The translations under genes were made by a program, and so were the position numbers. This document shows, piece after piece, positions 46,151 through 58,621 of a stretch of DNA of 64,000 nucleotides. The notes beneath the pieces were generated by a model, which saw only the letters and a list, made by a program, of their open reading frames with translations, did no database searches and was not told the origin of the DNA. This stretch comes from Abelmoschus esculentus (Eukaryota > Streptophyta > Magnoliopsida > Malvales > Malvaceae). Each line of letters starts with the position of its first letter. Positions within the stretch are counted from its first letter, which is position 1. The DNA lies in assembly GCA_035048815.1 (NCBI GenBank), contig JAUCBN010000036.1, positions 8,628,001-8,692,000 of the forward strand, written 5' to 3'.

Positions 46151-47953
46151 TAATATCTGATTTAAACCAGACTCAATCCAAACTAAACAAAACTAAATCA
46201 AATATAATTAGACTCAAATCACACGAGCAAATATCCCGTTAGCCATCTCTTGTCTAGGCAGGATACAATAAAGATAACAAATAGGAAATGGATAGCCAAA
46301 GCCATGTATTTACGTGGAAACAATATTCATAGTTTCTGAGCACATCCATGACCATCATCGTCAAGCCCTTTTGCGCAGGAAAATTTTATCTGTTAATCCT
46401 ATCGATGTCATTTCTTATGGTCAATTAAAATTTAGGGGGGGGGGGAGCATAAAATACAAATTACAAGAATACAAAAAAAAATATGATATATTATATGCCT
46501 TTCAAAGTTGAAATAAAGTGGAAAATGAAACTTACAACCCTTGAGAATACCACTTGCTAGCCATACTTTATTCAAAACCAGATTTAATTGGTTAGGGGGA
46601 TTATTAGTGCTCTTAACTTTTTTGGGGTCCATGAGAATTTATTTCACGACGCAATTTGGGAATCGATATCTAGATTTCTCTTCACCTTTTTTGGTGAACA
46701 CATGAAAATGACATATTCCAACCGGGGAAAAATCCAATTCAAAGGCCAAAATCTTTGTTCACATCTCCTATTGATATGAATATATATAATTATAAAACAA
46801 TAATTAAAAGAATATAAAATTTCAATTTCACGATTTAAAATTTTAAAGGGTATGATTGTCTCCTAATATTTTTTCGGTTTATCTTTGAACACATAAATGT
46901 ATAATATTATTTTTTAAAAAAATATTCTCAAGATAATTTACAAGATATACATGTACTTTACATATAAAATTGTTTAAACTCAAATCTCGTAAGATAAACA
47001 TTATCTTCTTTTATTGCTAAGATCATTTCTTGAGTTCATTTGTGTACATCAATTAGTTTATATTATACATGTCGAATAAAATAAGTTGAAAAACCAAAGA
47101 CGAGACGCATATCTTGACCCACTAGATGCGATTGAGATCATGGGTTCACCAAGAGGCGAGTGAAACCAGGGGAGGGGATATGTGGTTGAGGTCCGAAGGA
47201 AGCACTGCCATTCCTTTAACATGGGGACTTGCTTGGGTTGACAGTGACGGCTCATTTGTACATTTGTTAGGGGATCTGGTTTGGTCGAATCATGACAGTT
47301 TAGCTTTTTTATTAGAAAGGAACATTTTTTATATTCTTATAATTAAATTTATTTGGTTTTATCTATAAAAGGTTTTTTCCCGAAAATAAGCTGATTCCTA
47401 GTCTGTTAGATTTATCGAAATGAAATGAGTAGTTTGGTTTTATGTCTGTGGTCAAGATTTGTCTGCTTGAGAGGATGGTTGTTTTCTGCAACTTGTGCGT
47501 ATATAAAAATATTTTTAAAAAGTATAGTATGTAATTTCGACTGTTTAAAATTGTTACAAGCGAAAGCTTTAAGGGAATTGAGGATATTGTATCTCAAAAT
47601 TTTGGAAAATTAAAACACAAATTCTATTTAAAAACAATAATTTGTCCCCTCAAAATTTTAAAAATTTATATTAAATTTTAAATTTTTAAATAATTTTAAC
47701 TAAATTCTCTCTCCTAATTTATTAAAAAATTAGTTAAATCCTAAAAGATTATAAAATTTTAGTTTAAACCTCAAATATTATTAAAATTTTAAGTTAATCT
47801 CTAAACTCTTATCCCAAATCATCCGGCTAACATTGTCATGAAAAATAGTATGAAAAGTTAAAATATTTATTATATATAATGTTAGGAAAGAAAAGTTAAT
47901 ATAAATGATATTTTTGGTAAATTAAAACAAAAGATAAAAGTTAATTATTTTTT
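46150..47953. other. Intergenic stretch, no recognised gene
   Basis: Contains a run of 11 G at 46435-46445 and a GC-richer patch at 47100-47300 with an 80-codon ORF that resembles nothing I know and lacks support as a gene. The rest is AT-rich. Confidence 0.45.
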
Positions 47954-48494
47954 AGGCATAAAAATAATTTTTATCATTTTAATCCTTATTTTTCTGGATA
48001 AATTTAGTTTTTAATTTTTTTTTTTGACAAATATCTCATTTTCAACTAACATGATGATTAAAACGTTAAAAATTTAATGATAATGATATATCATGCATAT
48101 GATAATATATTTTAAATGACATAGCAACTAACTTCATTCTACAAATACATGACATGTAATCATTGTTAAATTTTTAACGTTAATGATAAATATATACATA
48201 TAAAATATAATTTATTATAACATAAAATATAACAATTAAAACTTGAATAAAATGTTAAAAATTAATAAAATCTAAAATAAAAGAGTATTCAACATTCTCA
48301 AATCTTAAATCTCATTCTACCTATATATGACATATTATTGTCGTTAAATTTTTTAACGATCAAATCATCATATTAGTTAAAAAATAAGATGTTCGTCAAA
48401 AAGACATAGATTAAGGGCTAAATATAATCCAGAAAAATAAGAATCAAAATGATAAAAATTATAAATGTTAAGGGATAAATTTATTTTTATGCCT
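47954..48494. mobile_element. Inverted-repeat MITE, 541 bp
   Basis: AGGCATAAAAATAATTTTTA at the left pairs with TTATTTTTATGCCT at the right. Pairing continues inward through TTTATCATTTTAATCCTTAT and its complement to a ~100-bp centre. No clear target duplication. Related to 49304-50059. Confidence 0.6.
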
Positions 48495-49296
48495 TATTAT
48501 TATTTGTCCAAAAAACTGATTTAAAAGGCACTTTTTTATTTTTAAAAAATAATCTGTATTGCTTTTAGTACCAAAATCATTTTTAATCAAAAATGTATTT
48601 AGAAAACAATGGAGAATTCTCCTTTGAAGTCTTAATTTTTTTGTTCTTGCAAGAATATATTCCATACCGGATTGAACTTTATCTGGAATTTGTGTACGGC
48701 TAAAGTAAGCTTCAAAAATAAGGAAGAGGAAGCTTCATAAAAAACATACGAATTTCCTTTTTACCTAAGTAACTTTATCATATAATGCATTGTTTTCTAT
48801 ATGTCTGTAGTTATTATGTCGAATTGCTTTTCTAAACAAGGATTTATATTTATTATGTTATAATTCATACTCGACTATGGTCACGTTTTTAATTGTGTTT
48901 GGAGGTTAAAATCATTTTTTTCCGTTTAATAATCAATAAAAAATACTTTAATTTTGATAGAAAAATTATTTTTTGAAAAGTGATTATTGATAAACTCAAA
49001 AATTATAATTTTTAGTTTTAAGTTGAAAATCAGTTTAGATTTAAAATGATAAATTTAAACTTTATTAATTCTTAAATTCAACTTTCACTCTTTCTAAAAA
49101 TACTTTTTGATAGCATATCTAAAATATATATTTTATTTTTTTAACAATATTTTTTTATAATGATATCAAACATTAAATTTTTAAGTTTAACTTTTTAAAA
49201 TCACTTGTCTATAACATTTTTTAAATTTATTTTTCACCATAATTTTTATAATCAATGCCTTAAATATTTTTAAACTTATATTTTTTGTGTATGTTA
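48495..49296. other. AT-rich intergenic stretch, nothing recognised
   Basis: Only short chance ORFs, no repeat or RNA gene recognised. Confidence 0.4.
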
Positions 49297-49303
49297 AAAT
49301 AAC

Positions 49304-50059
49304 AAGGCATAAAGATAATTTTAACCCTTAATGTTTATAATTTTTATCATTTTGGCCTTATTCTTTTTTGGGATAAATTTAGCCCTTAACCTATATCTTT
49401 TTGACAAATAATTTATTTTTTAACTAATATGATAACTAGATCGTTAAAAATTTAATGATTATGACATGTCATATGCATATGATAATACATTTTAAATGAC
49501 ATGACATCTAACTTATCAAATACATATATATATATATATGAAATATAAAATATAAATCAATTAAAATTCAAATAAAATATTAAAAATTAATTAATTTTAA
49601 AATAAAAGACTACTAAACATTTTAAATACTAACTATGATAAAATCCAAATTCTATCTTAAAAAATTAATTAATTTTGAACTGTGTTCATATTATTTTAAG
49701 ATATCATTTTGATTTTATCGTAGTTAGGATTGAGAATGTTTAATAAAATTTTATTTTAGAATTAATTAATTTTTTAATATTTTATTTGAATTTTAATTAT
49801 TTTATATTTTATATTAAAATAAAATTATATTTCATATATATATATATTTGATAGGTTAAATGTCATGTTATTTAAAATATATTATCCTATGTATATGACA
49901 TGTTATCATTGTTAGATTTTTAACTGTCCAGTTATCATGATAGTTAAAAAATAAACTATTTGTCAAAAAGATATAAGTTAAAGACTAAATTTATCAAAAA
50001 AAATAAAGACCATAATAATAAAAGTTATAAACATTAAAAACTAAAATTATCTTTATACT
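49304..50059. mobile_element. Inverted-repeat MITE, 756 bp
   Basis: Left AAGGCATAAAGATAATTTTA and right AGTATAAAGATAATTTTAG (reverse complement) start arms that pair imperfectly almost to the centre near 49680, so the element is one long hairpin. Flanked by a 7-bp direct repeat AAATAAC (49297-49303, 50060-50066). Shares the ends and several internal blocks (GACAAATAA, TTTTTAACTAATATGATAA) with 47954-48494. No coding capacity. Superfamily uncertain. Confidence 0.65.
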
Positions 50060-50066
50060 AAATAAC

Positions 50067-51067
50067 AACTACTAAAAAAAACAATAACAACCAAATTAAA
50101 GCCAAAACATGGGCGAAGCAACTCCAAATGTGACACCCCAGATAGTTCCGGTGCTTGAAAAAGTATTGTTTTTCATAAGTGATTTAAGTTCAAATAATTG
50201 TCTATAAATTATTCGTATTTTTTTAAGATTAATAAAAATAAAATAAATATTATTATACGAGACAATTATTTAAAAACAAACAAAAACTAATCATGTCAAA
50301 TCGTATAATTATTTATTCAATAACGTTTAGAATGTCGTAAGCAATAAATTAAAATATAAACGGAATTCCAAAGACAATTTTATGTTAATATTTTTTCACC
50401 AATTCACAAGTTAATGCGCGAATCTAATACTGTAATTTAATTTCTTTTCAGGTAGTGTCAGTACACCAAAAATGTCTTCAAATATAATAATTTTATGGAG
50501 TACTATTCCTTTTTCAATTACACTTGTAATAACTGTAAAACTAGGTTTAGGTAGGAGCATGCCTGCTTCACTAGACTAAAATTATTACAAATAAATATCA
50601 TCTCAGTTGACATTAGATTTTTGGTGGAAATCAACTTAAATTGAAATCTCAAGTGGAGCATATTAATTTTAGAGAATATATTGGTCCATAATCTAATAAT
50701 TTTAAAATAAATACTGAATTTTTAGAAAATAATTCAAAATTCTGAGATTTTCTTACTTTTGAGACATCTTTAGAATTTTTAGGTATTTTCCAAGATATCG
50801 GTGTTAAAATTTTTACTTTATGGAATAAGGATGGTGAAAATTATTTCGTAAAATAAAAAAGTTTGAACAATAACCTGACAGTTATCGAAAATTTTCGATG
50901 ATTTTATGTACATGGACGAATTTGATCCTAGACCTACAGATTAGGCTACTCCATGCTGAAAATATCATTTATTTTATATATAATAGTATTAGTATATATT
51001 GAGTTTTGGGCAAGTAATCAAGGAAAACTAAAATAACCCAATATAAAAGTATAGTTAATTTTGTTCG
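50067..51067. other. Intergenic stretch, no gene seen
   Basis: AT-rich. A TGTGACACCCCAGATAG segment at about 50130 recalls the start of chromovirus LTRs but no end or internal part was found. Confidence 0.4.
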
Positions 51068-51190
51068 AGCCCTTTAGCCCAAGCGGTTAACGGAACAATT
51101 ATTGTTCTTAGAGGCCACGGGTTTGAGCACCAGCATCTCAGCAGAGTGATTGAGCGATCAATGTCAAATGATGAAGATTCTATATATGTC
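51068..51190 (+). mobile_element. tRNA-derived SINE, copy 1
   Basis: An A-box-like TAGCCCAAGCGG at 51075-51086 and a B-box-like GGTTTGAGCACC at 51120-51131, spaced as in a pol III promoter. A non-tRNA body follows (CAGCAGAGTGATTGAGCGAT). The 3' part beyond about 51190 no longer matches copy 2. Confidence 0.7.
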
Positions 51191-52613
51191 AAATCTTTAA
51201 GATCAATTATGGATGTGTAGCATGGAAATTACATGTAAATGTAACTTTAGTGAGATCAAGCTTTACTAAATTTAGAGTGTGCATAAGTCAAGATAATTTT
51301 ATTTTTGTAGAAATTAACTTTATACTGAAATAACCAAAATTGTGTATAAAACGAATGAGTATTTATCAAAATATTTAAAGAACCAAAATCTTTGACTGTT
51401 CTCCAAAATATTCCTTAAATATGTATTTACCATAACTAAAGTCGATCAAAATATTTAATCTTTAAAAGTAAAAAACAGAAGCATCATACAAATAAGTAAT
51501 TCATATAAAGATTACTTGAAATTTTAATATAATCATAATAATCTAATAATAAAAAAAAAACTTTGATCAAACCGAATTGAATATATCAATACCAAATATA
51601 TATATCCTATAATATATAATAACATATGATCAAAACTAAATACTGAATATATTAATTAACTACATAAGTAGTAGTGTACTTTAAAAGTAACATGTCGAAA
51701 GATCATTCAATCATTAACTTAATAGACATAAACCAAATATAAAGCTTTAAGAGCTAACCTGAATATAAAATTATTGATCAAACCGAATTTAATATATATT
51801 TATTTTTAAAGGTTTAACTTAATACCTAATGATCAAAACTAAAATTTTAATCCAATCGAATTAAATATATATTTAAAATAAAATATATATTCCCTAAGAT
51901 CAATTGTATTGAAGTTATATCTGTATGATCGTCGAATATAATTAAACATTCAATTTATATCATGATAAAAAAAATTAAATAGATAAAAGAAATTATACCG
52001 AAAACTTCAACATCAACCTTTAATCAAATCAAAATACCAAATCATTATATAACATTCATAAAAACTAGAGTGATTCAATACCAAAAAGAATTCTCAAATA
52101 TGAATTCACATAAAATCAAAATTAACCCTTTTCTTTTGACTGGACTGAAAAAGCTTAAAATAAGGGGGCATTAATATATAATTTTCCCTTAAAAAATATA
52201 CGGTCTAAAATTAAAATTATTAGATTTCGCATGCTCCTATTCATTATTCCCTTTTAATCAGAAAACCAACTTTACCGTAACTCTATATTATTAATAAACC
52301 TTATTAATAAATCAAGTAGAAACACCGATTGTCGAATATAAATTCAATGATTAACAATATATGCATGAAATTTTGTTCATGCGGCAAATAAAGGGGAAAA
52401 AAAAGTTAATCAACTGAAATTAACAATCAAAAGCGGTTTATTAATATTTAACAGAAATCTGAAATTAATCATACACAATTATATACATTAAAAATATATG
52501 TACGATTAGTATCAAAATAAAACCCTAATCGTCCAAAAAAAATATAAAATTATATGAACGAATCAATCAAAACAATAGAAAATAAACTCGTTCTTAATAA
52601 TTTAATATGATGA
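51191..52613. other. AT-rich stretch, probably decayed Copia interior
   Basis: Between SINE copy 1 and the primer-binding site of the Copia LTR at 52629. By orientation it should contain that element's interior, but I could not recognise gag or pol. Short degenerate repeats around GATCAAACCGAATT recur. Confidence 0.35.
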
Positions 52614-53075
52614 GGCACTGATGCCACTTGTTAGAATTAAAAATATATTCGATATGAATATAAACCCAAGATTTATACATGTCAAATCATTAAGAACAAA
52701 AAAATAAATAAACTGAATGCGAAAGCGTACCTGAATTACTTGATAGAGATTTTTCAGAGGGTTTGATCTTCCAAGAAGTTAGGCTATCTTTAGCCACACA
52801 ACTCTCAGAAGGGAAAAAGAGATATGCAAGTTAACCTAATTCTTAGGACCATAACCCCTTGCTATAGTTGATTTAATAACCAACTATTAAGTATTTATAA
52901 TTTTGCCCCTCATCAAATTATAAATACACCTTATCATATCTACACTTTTAATTCTATGACAATTTAATACTTATAACACATGTAACATAATTAGTCACTT
53001 AATTACGTGTTAAACTTTATAATAGCAATATACATTATACATATGTGCCCATTAATATTGAATTTTAATCCAACA
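52614..53075 (-). mobile_element. Copia-type LTR (minus strand) with initiator-Met primer-binding site
   Basis: LTR 52629-53075, 447 bp. On the minus strand it begins TGTTGGATTAAAATTC and ends TTTTAATTCTAACA. Two bases further the minus strand reads TGGCATCAGTGCC (52626-52614), 11 of 13 matches to the tRNA-iMet binding site TGGTATCAGAGCC. This position and site define a 5' LTR. The element interior to the left is not recognisable. The LTR abuts SINE copy 2. Confidence 0.7.
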
Positions 53076-53227
53076 GAAGCGGTTAACGGAACAATTATCG
53101 TTCTTAGAGGTCACTGGTTTGAGCATCAACAATCTCAGCAGAGTGATTGAGCGATCAATGTCAAATGGTGGAGATTCTACTATAGAACAAATACTACTGT
53201 AATCATTATTAGCTTGTTCAAAAAAAA
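53076..53227 (+). mobile_element. tRNA-derived SINE, copy 2, 5'-truncated by Copia LTR
   Basis: AGCGGTTAACGGAACAATTA onward matches copy 1 (51082 on) closely. The first half of the A box is missing where the LTR abuts. It keeps its 3' end TTGTTC plus an A run at 53220-53227. Confidence 0.7.
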
Positions 53228-53288
53228 TATAGTTAATTTATCAAAAAAAAATATATAGTTAATTTTTAAGCCTTAAATTAACTCAAAA

Positions 53289-56010
53289 TGTAACATCCCG
53301 GTTTTGGATCTAGTAGTTTGAGGGTTAGACGGGAAAGTTCGATTAGGTTCGAATCGGATTCCTTAGGTTCGTTATTCTGGGAAAATTAAAATATTAATAT
53401 TTTAATCAGACAAGTAATAATTTTTGTGAATAGATTTTAAAAATATTAAAATGATGTTTTAAAATTAAAGAAATATTATTTGAGCTTTAATTTAATTTTT
53501 ATTAAGCTTAATTTTATATTAGTGACTAAATTGAGAATTTTGGAAAATTTAGGGGTTTAAAGTAAATTTTCGGTAATTTGGGATTTTAGTGACTAAATTG
53601 GAAAGTAAGCCATACTTAGAATCCTTAGAGGCCCATTAATCCAATTTATTTTTAATTAAAGATTATCCATCAAATTTGTTTTTAAATAATTTTAATTTAG
53701 ATGATAATTTCATTTTCTTTTTGTAACCTCCCATTTTCTCACATTTTCTCTCCATCCTTTTCTTCAAATTTCTTCAATTAATTATTGATTTCTTCATCAT
53801 TTTCAATAATATTTGTTTCATTCTCTACAAAACCTACTCATCAATTTTGCAAAATCAACATCCATTTTCAAAAAAATCAAGAGAGGATTTCTCATCTTTT
53901 TGGTGGAGATAATTTCAAAGGTAAAATTCTGATTTCTCATCTTTTTCTAAGTTTCTTTATTGAAGTTCTCAAGTATTGGCTTACTAATCAAAAATTAAGA
54001 TTTAATTTTATGTTTCTAGTTCAAGATCTATCGGTTTTTGTGAAATCTTTTTAGATCTCAATTAATGTTGTTACTAGGATGATTTAATTATGATATTATG
54101 TCAATTAAATGATTGATTGAGTCTTGAAATGATTTAATATCAAATTAATCCCGGAATAATGTAATCGATGGTGTTTTAGGGTGGTTTAGGTTGTTTTAGG
54201 TATTCTTCTTTTTCTGGAAGTATAAGGATGGTTTGGAGGTTATTTTAGATCATAATTGAGGTTGATTAGAGGTTAGATTTATTAGGTTATGGGCTGATGA
54301 TGTTTCAGATGTGTTTCGACTTAGTTTTCGATCTTTTCGGCTAGATTTTCGGTATTTTTGTGGAGTTCCAATGTGGTTGCTGTTTTGAGCATGTTATAAT
54401 ATAAATATCCTCTATTTTTAATATTGTATAGGAAGTGCAAGAAGGTGCATAAGTGGCAGGTGCTTTGCGTTGCCGTCGAAGCGTTGGCGAGGGCTCGTTT
54501 CACTTGTCGGTGAGTGATTTTGGTTTCCAAGTGAATCGTATTGGTTCAGTTCTATTTTGGGACTATGGAATAGTGTGAAAACTTTTCATAGTTCAAGAGT
54601 AAGTGATTGGAATGACTTTGATGCATTTTCTTGAGTATCAGCAATTTTAGAAATGACTTTTATGGAAATGATTTATTGAGACTTTTAAAATATATAGTTA
54701 TGATTTTGAAATGATGCATGCATGTGTTTATTGATGGGAATGCATGGTTTATTATGACATTCATGGCTTATAGAAGCATGAAAATGAATTGGTATAATAT
54801 GAGGTTATTTGCCCTACATTTGATAAAGCCATTGAGCATGATTTTGGTTCACCTGATGAACATATTATGAATGCATTATTAGCAACAAGTTAATATGCAT
54901 GGTTGATATTTATATTGGCTTAGTGACACTAACTTTAGATTCGAATATAAATAAAATATCAATAGGATAAAGTGCACTATAAAAATGACGAGATTATTGA
55001 TGTTGCCTACACGTAAACAAGGGTGACTTTGTATTCGACCGTGCGTTTAGAGCTTGCCTATATGTAAACAAGGATGACTTTGTTCCCGGCCGAGCATATA
55101 GTTGACCCATATGTAAATAAGGGTGACTTAGTGTCCGATCATGCATAGTGGGGGTAACATGTATACAAGGGTGACTATGTGTCCGACCGGTGCATGTTGA
55201 GACCAAGTATCTCTAATTATGATAAAGAATCTGTGTATTCGGTGAGCTTAAAGTTCACATTAAGTTGTCACTAGTATGTCAATATACATGATACAAGGAA
55301 TGATTTGATTATGATGATGATGAACATGACTTGGTTAAGTATGATTTAATTTGGCACAAAGCATGCATGCATGGTTTATAAAAAGGTTTTAATATTGCAT
55401 TGATGAACTTGTTAGAGCTACCTCACTAAGCATGTTTTGCTTAAGCTCTCTTTTCTCATCCATGTAGAGAAATAAAGGCTACTCGGACAACCATTTAGGG
55501 CAAGAGGATCCTAGGGGAGGACATTTCATATTTTGGTATGTTTTAGAAAATAGAAGGGAGCTTGACATTGTGTAAACCGGACTCCCTAAGAGTGTGTTTT
55601 GAATTTTGCTAAAGAATTGTAATGGACATTTGTTAAAATAAATTACTTGTTGTTTTTGGTGCGTATTGTGTAGTTGAAATTCCTAGAAGTGTATTTGGTT
55701 AAGTGTGGCTTTTGGTTGAGTTAATCTTTAGGAAGTAGCCCTATAGGTTCTTTGGATTATATGATGACCATGAATGAATATTTTAAAGTGCATAAGGTGA
55801 CTAGGAGTTATGCATCTAGTTGCTAGTGATTTTAGTTATGAGTGGATGAGATTAAACCAACCTTAATTACTCAATTTACGTTCTGTGCACAGGGGTATCA
55901 AAACACCCTGTGATGGTATAGATACCTCAAGGCATAAAACAGGCGGCATCGAACCATGGCTCTATGCAATTAGCCATTGTATATCAGGGTATCATTGGTT
56001 GGTCCCATGA
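53289..56010 (+). repeat. Partial chromovirus-type LTR F
   Basis: Starts TGTAACATCCCGG at 53289, like the other TGTAAC-type LTRs here. The body holds a minisatellite (55007-55201) and TATCGAAAC-type motifs at 55891-55995. The right end is not found; sequence similarity in style fades near 56010. No internal region follows. Confidence 0.55.
55007..55201 (+). repeat. Minisatellite, four units of about 47-49 bp
   Basis: Each unit contains ATGTA(A/T)A(C/T)AAG(G)GTGACT followed by GT(A/G/C)-TCCGACC-like sequence. Units begin near 55007, 55056, 55106 and 55155. Located within LTR F. Confidence 0.75.
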
Positions 56011-56553
56011 AAAAATTCTCATGTTACTAATCTAACATCTCTATTTCGTGAAATAGAAAACTTTACTCTATATGAAATATTTTTTAAAAAATATTATCTG
56101 CACTATATTTCCAAATTTCTTAAAAATAATTAAAAAAAAATTTAACTCAGTAATTGGTACCCAAATTGTTCATATAGATGACGTGGTGGAACTGACCCAT
56201 GATATAATTTCTCCTTCTCATGTATGTTTGAATAGTAGCAGTGTCTAAAATTATTTAACTTAATTGATTAGATTTTATTATTTAATTATATTTTTTAAAT
56301 TATTTTAAATTATATTTTTAATTTTTTTAAATATTTTTATTTAAAATTAAAATTAATTTTTAAATTCTTTCTATGTTTGTATTATATATTTTTAAATTTT
56401 AAGTTTAATTTTTTAAAATTATTTTTTTGTTTAATATATGATTTTTAAAAATTTTAAATTAAAAACAATAAAAATATGAATCGAGTTTTTGGTACCCGAT
56501 TTTTTGGTACCCGAATATAACGGTAAAAAAATAATTATTTTTTAAAATAATTA
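56011..56553. other. AT-rich stretch, nothing recognised
   Basis: A doubled TTTTTGGTACCCGA motif at 56480-56515 is the only notable feature. Confidence 0.4.
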
Positions 56554-57550
56554 TTTAACATTTGTACTTTTTTTGAAATGGGTGTCTAATGTTTTTTAGC
56601 TAAAATAAGTTTCTAAACTATATATTTTTTCTGAGATAGGTGTCTAATGTATTTTTTGGCTGAAATAGGTACCTAAAGTTTTATTCCATTAGTGTTTTAA
56701 GGTAACACTGTTAAAAAAAATTGTTTAATTTATAATTAACTACCTAAACTATATTTTTTTAAAAATAGGTGTCTAATGTATTTTTTATTGAAATAAATAC
56801 TTAAATTTTTTCTTATAAGTAATTTATATTTTTTGTAAGATATAAAATTCTATATATCTTAAATTAATCATTTAACCTTTTAAATTATGAGAAAAATTTA
56901 TTTTTTAATAACACTAAAATAAAATATAATTAAAATTTATATAATTTTATGTTAATATTTTTCATATTTTCCGCAACAGTCATAAATGGGACAAATCGAT
57001 TCACTTGTAAGGACATGCCGCCGGTTCACATGGGGAATATATAAAATGATTATTATATTCATATTATACTTATAATTGTATCGAAAAAGAATTGAAAATA
57101 TTAATATAAAATTATATAAATTTTAATTATTTTTATTTTAGTGTTAAAAAATAATTTTTTCTCATAATTTCAGCTACCAATCAAATTTAAATAAATTATT
57201 AATCAATTATAATAGATTAAAACGGTGATATATAAATAATTTTATATCTTATAAGAAATATAAATTATTTATAAGAAAAAATGAGGCATTTATTTTAATA
57301 AAAATTATATTAGACATCTATTTAAAAAATATATAGTTTAGATACTTATTTATAAATTAAACAATTTTCTTTTAACAGTGTTACCTTAAAACACTAAAAA
57401 AATAAAACCTTATGCACCTATTTCAATCAAAAATATATTAGACACCTATCTCAGAAGAAATATATAATTTAGACATTTATTTCTGTTAAAAAAGTATTAG
57501 GCACCTATTTCAGCAAAAGTGTATACTTTAAACACCCATACTAAGTTAAA
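56554..57550. mobile_element. Long inverted repeat, about 1 kb (MITE-like palindrome)
   Basis: Arms of about 410-450 bp pair over nearly their whole length. For example TTTTAAGGTAACACTGTTAA in the left arm (about 56696) has its complement at about 57377. Each arm repeats a GAAATAGGTGTCTAATG motif three to four times. A loop of about 120 bp (about 56975-57095) is GC-richer (GGACATGCCGCCGGTTCACA). No ORF and no clear target duplication. Confidence 0.75.
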
Positions 57551-58190
57551 TCTAAAAAAAAAAAAAGACATTTCAATGATTTTTATGCCAATTTTAGAAT
57601 TACAACCCAATTCTTGAAGTTGTCTGATATAAACAATCTTTTAAAATGGGCCCATTTTCTTACCCCAAAGGTATAAAGCGACCATTTCAAACTATTGGAA
57701 AGTAACAAATCCAGCTCTTCATGAAATAGCCGAAATAAGATCGTCATTTAATAGGATGAGGTAACAATCTTCGAGTGTTATGTTAGAACTGCCTAATAAT
57801 AATTTTAAGAAATACGATGAGTGTACAAATGATAACTGAACTTTGGTTTATTATTCGATTTTATAATTGAACTTTTAATTATTTTAGTGTTACCATTAAA
57901 TTTTATATTTTTGTTTTAATGTTACTATTCTCCCGCTAATAATGTTAAAATTCTTAATATAATAAAACATTTAATCCTTTATATTTATACATTCAAATAA
58001 TCTTTTATATTTACACATTCAAATAATTTAATCATAATATTTAACCCTACACTCTAAAATAATATATATTTTCCTTTTTACTATTCTCAACTTGTACGAT
58101 AAAATAATATTTAACCCACCCACCAATCCTTCTTTTAACCTTAGACACCCCTATTTTCCTTCCTTCTCATCCCCTAACTTCTGCTTTTAA
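57551..58190. other. Intergenic stretch, no gene seen
   Basis: AT-rich, no recognised repeat ends or coding region. Confidence 0.4.
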
Positions 58191-58621
58191 TTTTTTTTTG
58201 ATAAAAGTGGAATACTATCACAGGCTTCATTAAAAACTCCTCGTCCCTAAATAAAGGAAAATATTATCATATGATAATATTAACAAAACCAAACTTAAAC
58301 GGAAAGCATCAAAGGCTTCAAACCAACACTAATTACAAAAGTGAAAGAGCAAAAAAATCACAAAAATACTAATTGACCCCAATACGAGCATTTCCATCCA
58401 AATCATTATTATAAGATTCAGAATTTGCATTTAAGCCTCTCCCTTCATGATCAACAATATCCACAAGAGTCCTAGGAGGGTGCATGAATAAAACAACGCT
58501 ACTGGGAGAACCACGACTTAAGCGTGCCATACGATCGACAACCATGTTCTTCTCACGATGTATATGTTTAATTCGAACTCTTCAATAATGATCCAATAAG
58601 TCTAGCACATCAGTCACCAAA
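58191..58621 (-). pseudogene. LINE 3' end: RNase H C-terminal part and poly(A) tail
   Basis: Minus strand. After the solo LTR the frame resumes with LVTDVLDLLDHY and IHREKNMVVDRMARLSRGSP, the end of the RNase H domain in plant L1-type elements, then MHPPRTL. The plus-strand run of nine T at 58191-58199 is the poly(A) tail and marks the 3' end. Confidence 0.75.

Noticed and set aside
46435..46445. Run of 11 G as a functional G-rich element
   Set aside because: A single homopolymer without the spaced G tracts needed for a quadruplex, and it may be a sequencing-length artefact.
47126..47368. 80-codon ORF in a GC-richer patch as a host gene
   Set aside because: No recognised domain, no introns or neighbours supporting it, and it ends in AT-rich noise.
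51068..51140. Possible tRNA gene (A and B box)
   Set aside because: No cloverleaf or acceptor stem closes, and the body continues into SINE sequence repeated at 53076.
55007..55201. Regularly spaced repeats that could suggest a CRISPR array
   Set aside because: Units are contiguous and diverged with no unique spacers, and they sit inside a plant LTR. It is a minisatellite.
55989..56010. GGTATCATTGG as a tRNA-Met primer-binding site after LTR F
   Set aside because: It matches only a few bases of the TGGTATCAGAGC site, and no LTR end in CA or retroelement interior adjoins it.
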